Of a DNA stretch of 64,000 bases, positions 18,401 to 28,178 are shown one piece after another (the first letter of the stretch is position 1; each line of letters starts with the position of its first letter). The DNA is taken from assembly GCA_021775315.1 (NCBI GenBank), contig JAJFIC010000093.1:59242-123241 (forward strand), read 5' to 3'. The notes below the pieces were generated by a model. That model saw only the letters and a program-made list of their open reading frames with translations. It was not told the origin of the DNA and did no database searches. The translations under genes were made by a program, and so were the position numbers. This DNA comes from Paracoccaceae bacterium. Lineage in GTDB: Bacteria > Pseudomonadota > Alphaproteobacteria > Rhodobacterales > Rhodobacteraceae.

Positions 18401-19813
18401 ATGACGCCGTTGGTTTTACCAAAAGATGGGCCCGCAATTGCGGGTCTTGGCCCGCCTCAGGTGGTGACACTTACCCCGGTAGCGGGCAATCCCGTCGCAA
18501 CGGATTTGCCCAATGCGGCATCGCAATCACTGACTTCACTTTTCCAAACCCTGTTTGATGGGGTGGCACTGACCAAAGGTCAGGCGGGTGCGGCGCAAGC
18601 CCCACCACTCAAACCCAACGCGCAAAAATTTGGAACCGACACACCCACGATACCGGTGGAAGCCGAAGTGCAAACCGACGGGGCGAACTTTGGGGCGATG
18701 CCCGTTATTCAAACACCGGCGGCTGTTAATTGGCCCTCCGGATTCGATTTAATGGTGCCTATTCGGGCTGAGGGGCAAAACCTTCACAAGGCAGCGCCGC
18801 CAACAGTTGTGACCGGTCAACCTGCGGCCCCTGCGTCGCTGGATTTGACTGAAAGCCCGCCAAAAGCCCCCCAGCCATCTGAAATCGCCGACGCAGCACC
18901 CATGGCTGTTGCTGGCAAGGTTTCTGACACACCCGCAATCCGGCAAGAAACTGAAGCTGCGCGCCCGATTGCCGTCGCAAGTATTGAAAAAACTGGCCCG
19001 GTTGATGCGCCGCCGACCAAACAGCCGCCAGAAATTGCTCAAAAACCCGATATCACGCGCCAGACAAAGGCAATCGCGCGGCCTGAGCCAATCCCCCAAA
19101 CGCCAGCTTTGACTGCGTTGCCTGTCGCTCCACCGCCTGTTTTGCCGACAGTTAAGGCAGGGCCTAAACCGCTGTTCCCATCGGTTGCCGAAGAAAAGAG
19201 CCCCCCAAAGGGGCCGCCAGCGACGCCTCCGATCACATTGTCCGCGCCTGTCGTTGAACAAGCAGCGTTCAGCGCCAGTTCGGACGCCAGCGGTATTGAT
19301 GTGTCGACGGACAACATTGGATTTGCCGGACAGCCCGCGCTAGAAGCGGAGTTTGCGACGCGGTTTGAGCAGACAAATATTGCGCTAAAACCGATGCCAA
19401 TCACGCCCAACCCACGGGCCGTTGCCATTCAGATCGTGCAGGCCATTGATCCGGGTGCGGAAAAGACAACGGAAATCAGGTTGGACCCGATTGAACTTGG
19501 CAAGGTCCGGCTGACATTGCACGCGACCGAAACCGGTATGAACGTTCAGATCATCGCCGAACGCGGCGAAACTATCGACCTGATGCGCAAGCATTTGGAA
19601 GTCCTTGAGGCTGAATTTGAAGGGCTGGGATATCAGGATGTCAGTTTTGGTTTTTCCCAACAATCACAAGACCATCCGGCGGAGGTTTTCGACCCGGATG
19701 CGGTTGGCGTAGAAACCGTAGATGACCAAGGAAGGCCTGTGCAATCACGCGCACTGAATACGCACACGATAACAGTTTCCGGGCTGCAATCCGGGTTGGA
19801 TAAACGACTATGA
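18401..19813 (+). CDS. fliK: Flagellar hook-length control protein FliK
   Basis: 470 residues: a long Pro/Ala-rich unstructured ruler region (about 1-330), then the conserved hook-length control domain with IRLDPIELGKVRLTLHATE and a predicted helix LMRKHLEVLEAEFEGLGY. It monitors hook length and switches the type III export apparatus to filament substrates. Transcribed with flgD, 15 bp downstream. Confidence 0.88.
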   Translation: MTPLVLPKDGPAIAGLGPPQVVTLTPVAGNPVATDLPNAASQSLTSLFQTLFDGVALTKGQAGAAQAPPLKPNAQKFGTDTPTIPVEAEVQTDGANFGAMPVIQTPAAVNWPSGFDLMVPIRAEGQNLHKAAPPTVVTGQPAAPASLDLTESPPKAPQPSEIADAAPMAVAGKVSDTPAIRQETEAARPIAVASIEKTGPVDAPPTKQPPEIAQKPDITRQTKAIARPEPIPQTPALTALPVAPPPVLPTVKAGPKPLFPSVAEEKSPPKGPPATPPITLSAPVVEQAAFSASSDASGIDVSTDNIGFAGQPALEAEFATRFEQTNIALKPMPITPNPRAVAIQIVQAIDPGAEKTTEIRLDPIELGKVRLTLHATETGMNVQIIAERGETIDLMRKHLEVLEAEFEGLGYQDVSFGFSQQSQDHPAEVFDPDAVGVETVDDQGRPVQSRALNTHTITVSGLQSGLDKRL

Positions 19814-19828
19814 AAGGCGCAAAATAAG

Positions 19829-20494
19829 ATGGAAGCAGTTTCTAACATTAACGGGGCCACGCAGGCCAATCGTAACAACGGCGCCTCTGCGGCGGCGGTT
19901 TCTGCCGCTGCGGATTTTGAAACGTTCCTGACCTTGCTGACCGCGCAAATGAAAAACCAAGACCCGTTGAAGCCTTTGGATTCAACCGATTTTGTGGCGC
20001 AGCTTGCCAGTTTTTCAGCCGTGGAACAGCAAGTCAGAACCAATGATGCGCTGACCAAAATCCAAGAACTGCTGGGTGGGCCATCAGCTACCGGGCTTGC
20101 CTCGTGGATCGGAATGCAGGTTCAGGTTCTGAAAGACCCGGAATTTGTCGGCACGCCAATTGACGTTTTCATAGCACCCGCAGCGAATGCCGACCGCGCC
20201 GAACTGGTCGTGCGCAATGAAGCTGGCGAAGAGGTGCAGCGCATCCCGGTGCCGTTGAAAACCGACGTCACATCCTGGACAGGCATTACAGAAGACGGAA
20301 CGCCTTTGGCCGACGGCACCTATCAATTGTCGGTTGAAAGTTTCCAGAATGGCGAATTGATAGACGACCACCCCGCCCCGATTTATGATGAGGTGAAAGA
20401 GGCAAGGATCGACGGTGATGTCATATTGCTGGTTTTGGGCGACGGTTCGGTTTTGCTGGCCGATCAGGTGGCCGCCATCAGGGGCGCAAGCTAA
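19829..20494 (+). CDS. flgD: Flagellar hook-capping protein FlgD
   Basis: 221 residues. The conserved N-terminus FETFLTLLTAQMKNQDPLKP and DSTDFVAQLASFSAVEQQV is diagnostic; the C-terminal part carries the FlgD Ig-like/tudor region (TSWTGITEDGTPLADGTY). It caps the growing hook. Its leader shares the string GAAAGGCGCAAAAT with that of flgE. Last flagellar gene in the window. Confidence 0.93.
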   Translation: MEAVSNINGATQANRNNGASAAAVSAAADFETFLTLLTAQMKNQDPLKPLDSTDFVAQLASFSAVEQQVRTNDALTKIQELLGGPSATGLASWIGMQVQVLKDPEFVGTPIDVFIAPAANADRAELVVRNEAGEEVQRIPVPLKTDVTSWTGITEDGTPLADGTYQLSVESFQNGELIDDHPAPIYDEVKEARIDGDVILLVLGDGSVLLADQVAAIRGAS

Positions 20495-20597
20495 GCCGGA
20501 TTTATAACTTCTGTGACAAAACCAACGTTCTGAACTGGATTTTTCGCCCCTAAGCGCCCATATTTCACCAAACTTTATGTGGCAAGGGGCCCAACAC

Positions 20598-22058
20598 ATG
20601 CGCGTCTTACAAATACTGGCAGGTTTTGTTGTTGCCGTTACGCTCTTTTCGGCGCCGTTGCAGGCAGAGCGTGCAGCGCAATCAAATCAAATCGGGGCGC
20701 AGGATCATCCGCATATTCTGGCGCAGTTTGGCGGCGCGATTGAGGATGCAAAACTGTCTGCCTATGTTGACCGGGTTGGCAAAAGCTTGGTGGCCCTGAC
20801 CGAAGAGTGGCAGGAAACATGGACCTTCACAGTTCTGGATAGCCCTGTGGTCAATGCCTTTGCGCTGCCCGGCGGCTATGTTTATGTCACACGGGGTTTG
20901 CTGGCCCTTGCCAATAACGAGGCCGAATTGGCGGGCGTGTTGGGCCATGAAATCGGTCATGTAATTTCTGGCCATGGCGAGTTGCGCATAAAACGCGGCA
21001 ATCGCGCCGGGCTGGGGGTTATCCTTGGCACGATTTTAGGCGGCGTTTTTGGCGGGCAGGACGGGGCTGCGGATGCGATCGAACTGGGGGCCAAGCTGGC
21101 GTCAGGATACCTCGCGCAGCATTCCCAATCAGAAGAACTGGCGGCCGATTTGATTGGCGTGCGCTTGCTGGTCGAAGCCGGGTATGACCCGTTTGCCGCT
21201 GCGGGTTTTCTGGAACAACTGGCGGCGAAAGAGGCGTTGGAACGCAAGGTGGCCGGCCAACAGCACAACCCCAATCGCGTCGATTTTTTCGCCTCGCACC
21301 CGGCCACCGCGCAACGAACGAAAAAGGCGATCAAGGCGGCAAAGAAATCCGGTCTGGATGTGGGACAAGGGGCGCTGAAAGAACGGGAATATCTTGGCCG
21401 GATTGATGGTATTGTCTACGGCGACACCGCCAAGGAAGGCTATGTTCGGGGCCGGAAATTTAGCCACCCGGAATTGGGGTTTACCTTTACAGTGCCTGCG
21501 GGATTTATTCTGGCGAATTTTTCGGACCACGTTGAGGCAAACAATAAGACACGCGCCAAAATGATCCTTAGCGGTGACGATCGCTGGAACGGCGGCATGG
21601 ATCGTTACCTGTCCGACCGATGGATGCCCATGATCAGGCGCGAGGTGGGTGTTTCGCAAGTTCGTGATCTGCGCAGCCTGTCGATCAATGGCCTTGATGC
21701 GGCAATGGCGACGATTAATATGGATACTGTGGATGGTCCGAAAATCGCCCAATTGACCGCTATCCGGTATGACGATTCCACCATTCGGATTGTGGCGCTA
21801 AGCCTGAAAACCGACGGCAAATCGCGCAACGGTCTGAACACGGCCTCGCAATCATTTCGCCGGTTGACCAAAGACGAAATCGCGGGGCTGGCACCCTATC
21901 ATTTGCGCATTGTCACCGTGAAGAAAAATGACACGGTTGCAAAACTTGCGGCCTCCATGCCGCTGACAGGTTTTCGCGAAGAACAGTTTAAGGCCATGAA
22001 CGGATATTCTGCCGACAAGGATATGCGGTCGGGTGATCTTGTTAAGATCGTCGAATAA
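20598..22058 (+). CDS. M48-family periplasmic metalloprotease with LysM-like tail
   Basis: 486 residues from ATG 20598, behind AAGGGG. A signal peptide (MRVLQILAGFVVAVTLFSAP) is followed by a Zn-metalloprotease domain with LGHEIGHVISGHGE (HExxH) and the downstream Glu in SEELAADLIGVRLL. The C-terminal about 50 residues resemble a LysM/SH3-like module (VKKNDTVAKLAASM, ending LRSGDLVKIVE-like). It resembles BepA/LoiP-type envelope quality-control proteases but lacks BepA's TPR region. The upstream in-frame ATG (20577) would spoil the signal peptide. Confidence 0.88.
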   Translation: MRVLQILAGFVVAVTLFSAPLQAERAAQSNQIGAQDHPHILAQFGGAIEDAKLSAYVDRVGKSLVALTEEWQETWTFTVLDSPVVNAFALPGGYVYVTRGLLALANNEAELAGVLGHEIGHVISGHGELRIKRGNRAGLGVILGTILGGVFGGQDGAADAIELGAKLASGYLAQHSQSEELAADLIGVRLLVEAGYDPFAAAGFLEQLAAKEALERKVAGQQHNPNRVDFFASHPATAQRTKKAIKAAKKSGLDVGQGALKEREYLGRIDGIVYGDTAKEGYVRGRKFSHPELGFTFTVPAGFILANFSDHVEANNKTRAKMILSGDDRWNGGMDRYLSDRWMPMIRREVGVSQVRDLRSLSINGLDAAMATINMDTVDGPKIAQLTAIRYDDSTIRIVALSLKTDGKSRNGLNTASQSFRRLTKDEIAGLAPYHLRIVTVKKNDTVAKLAASMPLTGFREEQFKAMNGYSADKDMRSGDLVKIVE

Positions 22059-22063
22059 GCCGG

Positions 22064-22960
22064 ATGCTGGATGTCCCCAAAGCCTTACACCTTGCCCTGA
22101 TCGAAGGCGAATACATCAGCGCCGCCGTTCAGTGGCGGTCGTTGTCAGGCGGGCGCACCAATCGCGTGTGGCGCATTCCGGCCGCCGATAGCGCAGGTTC
22201 AAGTGATGGCGCGCTGGTGTGCAAATTGTTTAATCGCGCAACGGACAACCCGCTTTATCCCAACCTGCCCGGCGCAGAATATGAGGCGCTCAAGGCGCTT
22301 TCCGAGCGGCAAATTTCACCGCGTCCCGTCGCTTTGCTGAATACCGATGCGGGCGAGGCGTTGCTTTATCAGCATCTAACCGGCACCGCGTGGCAATCCG
22401 GCACAACGGATGTGGCCCGGCTTTTGTCAAAACTACATGGCCTGACGTTGGATGTGCCGCTGCGCCAAATCGATTCAGGCTCTGCGGCGTTGATCCGGCA
22501 AACCAACGCGATTTTGGCGCAATGTGAGACGGCGAAGACTGAACTGCCCGCCGCCCCCTATGATCCGCAGGTCGCCCCGGCGCGAAATCTGTTGCCGATC
22601 CACACCGATGTCGTCGCCAGCAACCTGATCGTCACAGACGACGGCTTGCGGCTGATCGATTGGCAATGCCCCGGTCTGGGTGATCCCTGCGAAGATCTTG
22701 CAAGTTTTCTGTCCCCAGCGATGCAGTCGCTATATGGTGCCGGACCATTGCGCCGTGACCAGATCGCGGAATTCCTGTCGGCCTACCAAAATGCGCCAGT
22801 TGTAGCCCGCTATTTGAAACTGGCACCGCTTTTTCACTGGCGCAGTGCAGCCTATTGTCTGTGGAAAGCTGAGCGCGGCAATAAGGACTACCGCCAAGCG
22901 TTAGAGGTTGAGCTTTTCGCGCTACAAAAGACGCGCAAGTATAACGACAAGGCTGGCTAG
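22064..22960 (+). CDS. Choline/aminoglycoside phosphotransferase-fold protein
   Basis: 298 residues with the kinase-like fold: the Brenner motif as HTDVVASNLIV (about residue 185) and the metal-binding LIDWQCPGLGDPCEDLA in place of the more usual DWE. The N-terminus has a glycine-rich SLSGGRTNRVWRI. A small-molecule kinase such as choline kinase or a related sugar kinase is likely; substrate unknown. It starts 5 bp after the protease stop and its end overlaps the convergent ubiB by 39 bp. Confidence 0.75.
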   Translation: MLDVPKALHLALIEGEYISAAVQWRSLSGGRTNRVWRIPAADSAGSSDGALVCKLFNRATDNPLYPNLPGAEYEALKALSERQISPRPVALLNTDAGEALLYQHLTGTAWQSGTTDVARLLSKLHGLTLDVPLRQIDSGSAALIRQTNAILAQCETAKTELPAAPYDPQVAPARNLLPIHTDVVASNLIVTDDGLRLIDWQCPGLGDPCEDLASFLSPAMQSLYGAGPLRRDQIAEFLSAYQNAPVVARYLKLAPLFHWRSAAYCLWKAERGNKDYRQALEVELFALQKTRKYNDKAG

Positions 22961-24451
22961 GATCACGCCAATGCCGATATAACCGATAGCGCCAATCGCC
23001 GGTTCGACCGTCGGCTTTTGTTCAGGTTCAGACAAACGCACCAACGCTGTTTCCGCCAGTTGCGGCAGCTTTGGCCCAAACCGCGCCAACACCTGTAGCG
23101 TCGCCAAAAGATCGCGGCCAATGGCGCGCGGGCCGATATTGTCGTAGATATATTTCTCGACAACAGGCTGGGCCACATCCCACATGTTAAGCGAGGCATC
23201 CAAACTGCGTGCGACTCCTTCCACAACGACCATGGTGCGTTGCAACAAGATCAGCTCGATCCGGGTTTCCATGCCAAACCGTTCAGTCACATCAAACAAA
23301 TGCGCCAAAAGACGCGCCATCGAGATGTTGTTGGCGTCGGCCCCAAAAATCGGCTCGCCGACAGACCGCAGGGCTTGGGCAAATTCATCCACATCCTGAT
23401 CGGCAGGCACATAACCCGCCTCAAAATGAACTTCGGCAACTTTGCGATAATCCTTGCGGATGAAACCAATCAGAATTTCGGCGTAGACACGGCGGGTATA
23501 TTCGTCGATCCGCCCCATGATCCCGAAATCAAGCGCAATCAGATCGCCATTGGCGGCGACTTTCAGGTTTCCCTGATGCATATCGGCGTGGAAATACCCG
23601 TCGCGCAGCGCGTGCCGTAGGAACATCTGGATCACCCGCGCGCCCATTTCCTTTAGATCGTGGCCCTGTGCAGCCAACGCATCCACATTTCCCAGCGATT
23701 CACCCTTAGCCCAATCAAGCGTCATGACGCGCCGTGCTGACAGATTCCAGTCAAGCGCGGGAACTGAAAATCCGGCGTCATTTTCCGTGGTAGCAGCATA
23801 TTCAGCGGCGGCCGATGCCTCCATCCGTAAATCAAGTTCCCCTCGGACCACGCCGTCAAAATGCGTCACAACCTCGGTCGGATGCAGGCGGCGCGACGAA
23901 GGCGACAAAAGTTCGATCATTGAGGCGGCAAAATAAAATGCGTCGATGTCGCGACGAAAGTCCCGTTCGATATGCGGGCGCAGGATTTTAACGGCGACAT
24001 CTTTGCCCGTGGCACGAACCGTTGCGCGGTGCACCTGCGCAATTGACGCCGCAGCAACCGGATCACTGAAGGATGAAAACAATTCATCTACGGTCTGGCC
24101 CAGTTCCTGTTCGATCATCAACCGGGCCTCGGCCATCGAAAATGCTGGCAGTTTGTCCTGCAACACCCGCAATTCCACGGCCAGTTCGTCGCCCACCACA
24201 TCAGGACGGGTCGACAGGATTTGCCCGAATTTAATATAGGCCGGGCCAAGTGCCGTCAGCGCCCGCAAAACCGGCGGCTGCGTCGGATCACCCCTAAGGC
24301 CCAGCCATTTGAACGGCCAACCCAGAACCCGCGCTGCAATCCGCAGCATCGGCGGGGCATCAAGCGCCTCAAGCGCCTGTTTCATCGCGCCTGTGCGCTC
24401 AAACGTGGCCCCGGTTCGCACCAGTCGCCAGATGTTATGAGGTCCGCGCAT
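22922..24451 (-). CDS. ubiB: Ubiquinone biosynthesis protein UbiB
   Basis: Atypical ABC1/ADCK kinase-like ATPase required for aerobic ubiquinone synthesis. 509 residues: the KxGQ motif (KFGQILSTRPDVV) in the N-terminal extension, Ala-rich nucleotide loop AAASIAQVHRA, HADMHQGNL catalytic loop and ALDFGIMGR metal motif, plus a C-terminal membrane span (GYIGIGVILASLVVILARL). Starts 3 bp after the ubiE stop and forms a ubiE-ubiB operon. Confidence 0.96.
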   Translation of the reverse strand: MRGPHNIWRLVRTGATFERTGAMKQALEALDAPPMLRIAARVLGWPFKWLGLRGDPTQPPVLRALTALGPAYIKFGQILSTRPDVVGDELAVELRVLQDKLPAFSMAEARLMIEQELGQTVDELFSSFSDPVAAASIAQVHRATVRATGKDVAVKILRPHIERDFRRDIDAFYFAASMIELLSPSSRRLHPTEVVTHFDGVVRGELDLRMEASAAAEYAATTENDAGFSVPALDWNLSARRVMTLDWAKGESLGNVDALAAQGHDLKEMGARVIQMFLRHALRDGYFHADMHQGNLKVAANGDLIALDFGIMGRIDEYTRRVYAEILIGFIRKDYRKVAEVHFEAGYVPADQDVDEFAQALRSVGEPIFGADANNISMARLLAHLFDVTERFGMETRIELILLQRTMVVVEGVARSLDASLNMWDVAQPVVEKYIYDNIGPRAIGRDLLATLQVLARFGPKLPQLAETALVRLSEPEQKPTVEPAIGAIGYIGIGVILASLVVILARLL

Positions 24452-24454
24452 CGT

Positions 24455-25207
24455 CTAGATTTTCCACCCGGAATGCAGCGCGGCGATGCCAAGGCTCAAA
24501 TTCCGGTATTTGACGTTTTCAAAGCCACCGGCGCGGATCATGTCGGCAAACACCTCTTGCTTGGGGAATTTCCGAATGCTTTCAACCAGATACTGATACG
24601 AGTCGCGGTCATTCGCAATCATTTTGCCCAGTGGTGGGATGATGTTGAACGAATACTGATCGTAAATCCATTGCAGGCCCGGATTGGGAATGGCGCTGAA
24701 TTCCAGAACCATGAACCGCCCGCCGGGTTTCAACACTCGATACGCCTCGTTGATGGCGTCCTGAATACGGGTCACGTTCCGGATGCCAAAGCTGATCGTG
24801 TAGACGTCAAACGAGGCGTCCGCGAACGGCAGCGCCATCGCATCACCGCAAACCCAGTCAAGTTGATCGGCCTGCGCGATGGCGTCGGGCCGTGTGCGAC
24901 CAGCGTCCAGCATGCTTTGCGTCATATCAAACACGGTCGCATGTGCGCCCGGCGCGCGTTTCAGGAACCGAAACGAGATGTCGCCAGTGCCGCCCGCAAC
25001 ATCCAGCAGCTTTTGGCCATTGCGCGGCGCCAGCCAATCCATCATCGCGTCTTTCCACAAGCGGTGGATACCCAGCGACATTGCGTCATTCATGACGTCA
25101 TATTTCGACGCCACATTGGTGAACACCCCGTGCACCATGCCGGCCTTGGCATCTTCGGCCACGGTTTGATTGCCGAAATGGGTGGTTTTTTCGTTTGTCT
25201 GGGTCAT
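24455..25207 (-). CDS. ubiE: Ubiquinone/menaquinone methyltransferase UbiE
   Basis: SAM-dependent C-methyltransferase of quinone synthesis. 250 residues from the [12 protein letters not shown] start. Seen: [25 protein letters not shown], the SAM-binding [15 protein letters not shown], and [15 protein letters not shown]. The frame is open to 25249, but the added residues are not family-like. First gene of the ubiE-ubiB operon and divergent from mutM. Confidence 0.96.
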   Translation of the reverse strand: MTQTNEKTTHFGNQTVAEDAKAGMVHGVFTNVASKYDVMNDAMSLGIHRLWKDAMMDWLAPRNGQKLLDVAGGTGDISFRFLKRAPGAHATVFDMTQSMLDAGRTRPDAIAQADQLDWVCGDAMALPFADASFDVYTISFGIRNVTRIQDAINEAYRVLKPGGRFMVLEFSAIPNPGLQWIYDQYSFNIIPPLGKMIANDRDSYQYLVESIRKFPKQEVFADMIRAGGFENVKYRNLSLGIAALHSGWKI

Positions 25208-25307
25208 CTTGTCTTGCCGTATTGAAAAACTGTCTATTCTTATAGGCATGTTTAGCGGGGTTACAATCCGCGTTCCCTTGCGCCTTGGCGCGGCAAATAG
25301 GTGTCAG

Positions 25308-26141
25308 ATGCCCGAACTCCCCGAAGTTGAAACCGTGCGCCAAGGCCTGATCCCGGTGATGGAGGGGCATGTGATCGCGCATGCTGACATTCGCCGCCCG
25401 GACCTGCGTTGGCCGTTTCCTGACAATATGGCCGCGCGACTAAAGGGGCAAAAGGTGCTGCGATTAGGGCGTCGATCGAAATACATTCTGGTTGATCTGA
25501 TTTCTGGCGAGACGTTGATTATTCATCTGGGCATGTCCGGGCGCATGCTGATCCAGCATCCCGGCAGCCACAAAGATCCTGAAAAACACGACCATGTCAT
25601 TCTGGAAATAGACGGTGATGTTAGGATTGTTTTTAACGATACAAGGCGTTTCGGCGCGATGGATTTGTGCGCCACCGATCAGGTGATGGCGCATAAGTTT
25701 CTGGCGGGCCTTGGGCCTGAACCGCTGGGAAATTCCTTTGACGAGGCTTACCTGAAATCGGCGCTAAAAACCCGTAACACCCCGATCAAATCAGCCTTGC
25801 TGGATCAAAAGCTGGTTGCCGGGTTGGGCAATATCTATGTGTGCGAAGCTTTGTGGCGCGCCCATATTTCCCCCATTCGCAAGGCCAACAGCTTGCCTTC
25901 GCGTCGCGTCGCCGCGTTGGTGCCGGTGATTCGTGATGTTCTGACCGAAGCGATCGCCGCAGGGGGCTCTTCACTGAAAGATTACCGCCAGACAGACGGC
26001 GAGCTTGGGTATTTTCAACACGCATTTGCCGCCTATGGGCGCGAGGGCGAGGCCTGCCGAACAATTGAATGCAAAGGGAAAATCGAGCGAATCACCCAAT
26101 CCGGGCGCTCAACCTTCTATTGTCGCACCTGTCAAAGATAG
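25308..26141 (+). CDS. mutM: Formamidopyrimidine-DNA glycosylase
   Basis: Removes 8-oxoguanine and formamidopyrimidines from DNA. 277 residues beginning with the catalytic [14 protein letters not shown], where Pro after the cleaved Met is the nucleophile; this fixes the start at 25308 although the frame is open from 25170. [19 protein letters not shown] and the C-terminal zinc finger (C-rich CRTIEC and FYCRTCQR) are complete. It pairs functionally with mutY at 62 kb. Confidence 0.97.
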   Translation: MPELPEVETVRQGLIPVMEGHVIAHADIRRPDLRWPFPDNMAARLKGQKVLRLGRRSKYILVDLISGETLIIHLGMSGRMLIQHPGSHKDPEKHDHVILEIDGDVRIVFNDTRRFGAMDLCATDQVMAHKFLAGLGPEPLGNSFDEAYLKSALKTRNTPIKSALLDQKLVAGLGNIYVCEALWRAHISPIRKANSLPSRRVAALVPVIRDVLTEAIAAGGSSLKDYRQTDGELGYFQHAFAAYGREGEACRTIECKGKIERITQSGRSTFYCRTCQR

Positions 26142-26205
26142 CTTGATTGACCCGCGCAAGGTGGTATTGGGGGCCTCCTGACAGAGCAGAACCAAGGGAA
26201 CCTGA

Positions 26206-26982
26206 ATGGCCTATGAGACGCTGATTGTTGAAATCAAAGACCACGTTGGTCTGATCCGCCTGAACCGTCCGGACGCGCTTAATGCGCTGAACGGGCAATT
26301 GCTGGGCGAACTGGCCTGTGCATTAAAGGCGATGGGAGACAACGAAAAGGTACGGGCGATTGTTCTGACCGGCTCGGACAAGGCCTTTGCTGCGGGTGCT
26401 GACATCAAAGAGATGTCGCAGAAATCTTTTGTAGACATGTTCACCACTGATTTTTTCACCGACGAAACAGAAACGCTGCTGCGCTGCCGTAAGCCGATAA
26501 TTGCGGCAGTTGCGGGTTATGCGCTGGGCGGTGGTTGTGAATTGGCGATGATGTGCGACTTCATCATTGCCGGGGACAATGCGAAATTCGGCCAGCCAGA
26601 GATTAACCTTGGCGTCATAGCTGGCATCGGCGGAACCCAGCGGTTGACCCGGTTTGTCGGCAAGTCGAAATCCATGGAAATGCACCTGACCGGGCGCATG
26701 ATGGACGCCGAAGAGGCCGAGCGTTCGGGCCTTGTCAGCCGAATCGTTCCGGTGAAAAAACTGCTGGAAGACGCGCTGACGACCGCAGCCAAGATTGCTG
26801 AAAAATCATCGCTGACCAATATGGCGGTAAAAGAGGCGGTAAACAGGTCTTATGAAACCACGCTGCGCGAAGGCGTGTTGTTTGAGCGTCGCCTGTTCCA
26901 TTCCCTGTTCGCAACCGAGGATCAGTCCGAAGGTATGGCGGCGTTTTTGGAAAAACGCGAACCTCAGTTTCGCGGCAAGTAA
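26206..26982 (+). CDS. Enoyl-CoA hydratase
   Basis: 258-residue crotonase that hydrates 2-enoyl-CoA in fatty-acid oxidation. Both catalytic glutamates are present: [14 protein letters not shown] and [21 protein letters not shown]. The oxyanion-hole segment is [11 protein letters not shown]. It stands alone between mutM and rpsT. It is most similar in pattern to short-chain enoyl-CoA hydratases of the fadB1/paaF type; exact chain-length preference is not visible. Confidence 0.92.
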   Translation: MAYETLIVEIKDHVGLIRLNRPDALNALNGQLLGELACALKAMGDNEKVRAIVLTGSDKAFAAGADIKEMSQKSFVDMFTTDFFTDETETLLRCRKPIIAAVAGYALGGGCELAMMCDFIIAGDNAKFGQPEINLGVIAGIGGTQRLTRFVGKSKSMEMHLTGRMMDAEEAERSGLVSRIVPVKKLLEDALTTAAKIAEKSSLTNMAVKEAVNRSYETTLREGVLFERRLFHSLFATEDQSEGMAAFLEKREPQFRGK

Positions 26983-27081
26983 ATCAAGGTAAATTGACAG
27001 GCCTGAGGTCTGGAAAACCCTGCTAAATAACATTGTGCCAAATGACTTGTGCAATGCGTGAAAAAAACCATCGGCAACCCG

Positions 27082-27110
27082 TTGACTTGCCAAAGACTCA
27101 GGCCTAAAAG
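27082..27110 (+). promoter_or_regulatory. Candidate sigma-70 promoter of rpsT
   Basis: TTGACT (27082-27087), a 17-bp spacer and TAAAAG (27105-27110), about 42 bp before the rpsT ATG. Spacing is ideal, and the position fits a short leader for a strongly expressed gene. No transcript data support it. Confidence 0.45.
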
Positions 27111-27152
27111 CCCGGTTCATCTTTCGTAATCCGAAACGATCGGAAATTATCT

Positions 27153-27419
27153 ATGGCTAACTCGCCACAATCCAAGAAACGCGCGCGCCAGGCGCTGCGC
27201 CGTACACTCGTAAACAAAACCCGCCGCACGCGAATTCGTTCGTATCTGCGCAAGGTTGAAGAAGCGATTGCCGGGGGCGACCAGTCGGTTGCTGCGGCGG
27301 CGCTGAAGGCAGCCCAGCCAGAAATCATGCGCGGCGTGACCAAAGGTATCCTGCACAAGAATACCGCCAGCCGGAAAGTTTCCCGGCTTTCGGCCCGTGT
27401 AAAAGCGCTCGCCGCTTAA
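27153..27419 (+). CDS. rpsT: 30S ribosomal protein S20
   Basis: 88 residues: [18 protein letters not shown], basic and helical, ending with the [15 protein letters not shown] helix of the S20 family that binds 16S rRNA. Found close to dnaA, as in many alphaproteobacteria. It has its own candidate promoter and terminator, so it is likely monocistronic. Confidence 0.98.
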   Translation: MANSPQSKKRARQALRRTLVNKTRRTRIRSYLRKVEEAIAGGDQSVAAAALKAAQPEIMRGVTKGILHKNTASRKVSRLSARVKALAA

Positions 27420-27443
27420 GCACCCGCCTAACAGAATCATACG

Positions 27444-27478
27444 AAAAGGACGCGACCTGCATGGGCCGCGTCCTTTTT
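27444..27478 (+). terminator. Rho-independent terminator after rpsT
   Basis: AAAAGGACGCG (27444-27454) pairs with CGCGTCCTTTT (27467-27477) around a 12-nt loop, and the distal arm runs into TTTTT. Classic A-stem-T structure 25 bp after the stop codon. Confidence 0.9.
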
Positions 27479-27710
27479 GCGTTTCTTGTCGGCTTTGCGT
27501 CGCCCGGCCCGGACTGTACCCCGGCACTGCCCGCATTCATTTCGGATTTCCTATGGGCGTAGACCCCCTTAGCCCATAGATTTAGGGGTGCGCCAAGCTG
27601 CCTCAGATTCGGGATGAGGAATGTACGAGTCAAGCATGAAGATAAGTTGAACAGGCGCGCGACCACCTGCTAACTTCGAGCAGTGATTCAAAACGTCTGG
27701 GGGGACAGCG
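27479..27710. other. Intergenic region before the rhodanese gene
   Basis: About 230 bp with no supported gene. I looked for DnaA boxes (TTATNCACA-like) and AT-rich repeats because of the nearby dnaA gene and found none, so there is no sequence support for oriC here. Confidence 0.5.
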
Positions 27711-28157
27711 ATGGTCACGGATGACATTAGTGATGTCGCCGAAGTGCTGCCAAATGAAGCTTGGGAACAGCTACAACAACCGAACACAGTTCTGGTTGAT
27801 GTGCGTACCAAGGCCGAGTGGTCCTTTGTCGGCTTTCCTGATTTGGATGATCTCGACAAAGAGGTCATCAAGGTGGAATGGCTTGCCTTCCCGGAAATGT
27901 CCGTGAACCCCGAGTTTACAGGTGAATTGTTTTCACGCTTTGGGGACCGATTCCCTGACAAGATATTTTTCATATGCCGATCCGGTGTTCGTTCACAGGA
28001 TGCGGCTGAATATGTGACGGATGTTTTAGCAGAAATTGGCCGCAAGACCATCTGCGTTAACGTAGCAGAAGGATTTGAAGGTGACCTTGATGGAAGCAAG
28101 CATCGCGGGAACAAAAATGGTTGGAAAAAAAGCAAGCTGGCATGGCGACAGTCTTGA
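27711..28157 (+). CDS. Rhodanese-like sulfurtransferase domain protein
   Basis: 148 residues with a single rhodanese domain: LVDVRTKAEW at the N-terminal half and the active-site loop FICRSGVRSQDAAEYV, with Cys as the persulphide-forming residue. The C-terminus NVAEGFEGDLDG plus a Trp/Lys-rich end is usual for this bacterial group. The sulphur acceptor is unknown. It lies 21 bp ahead of dnaA, so partial read-through into dnaA is possible. Confidence 0.9.
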   Translation: MVTDDISDVAEVLPNEAWEQLQQPNTVLVDVRTKAEWSFVGFPDLDDLDKEVIKVEWLAFPEMSVNPEFTGELFSRFGDRFPDKIFFICRSGVRSQDAAEYVTDVLAEIGRKTICVNVAEGFEGDLDGSKHRGNKNGWKKSKLAWRQS

Positions 28158-28178
28158 ACAATAAGAAAACTGGAACGG

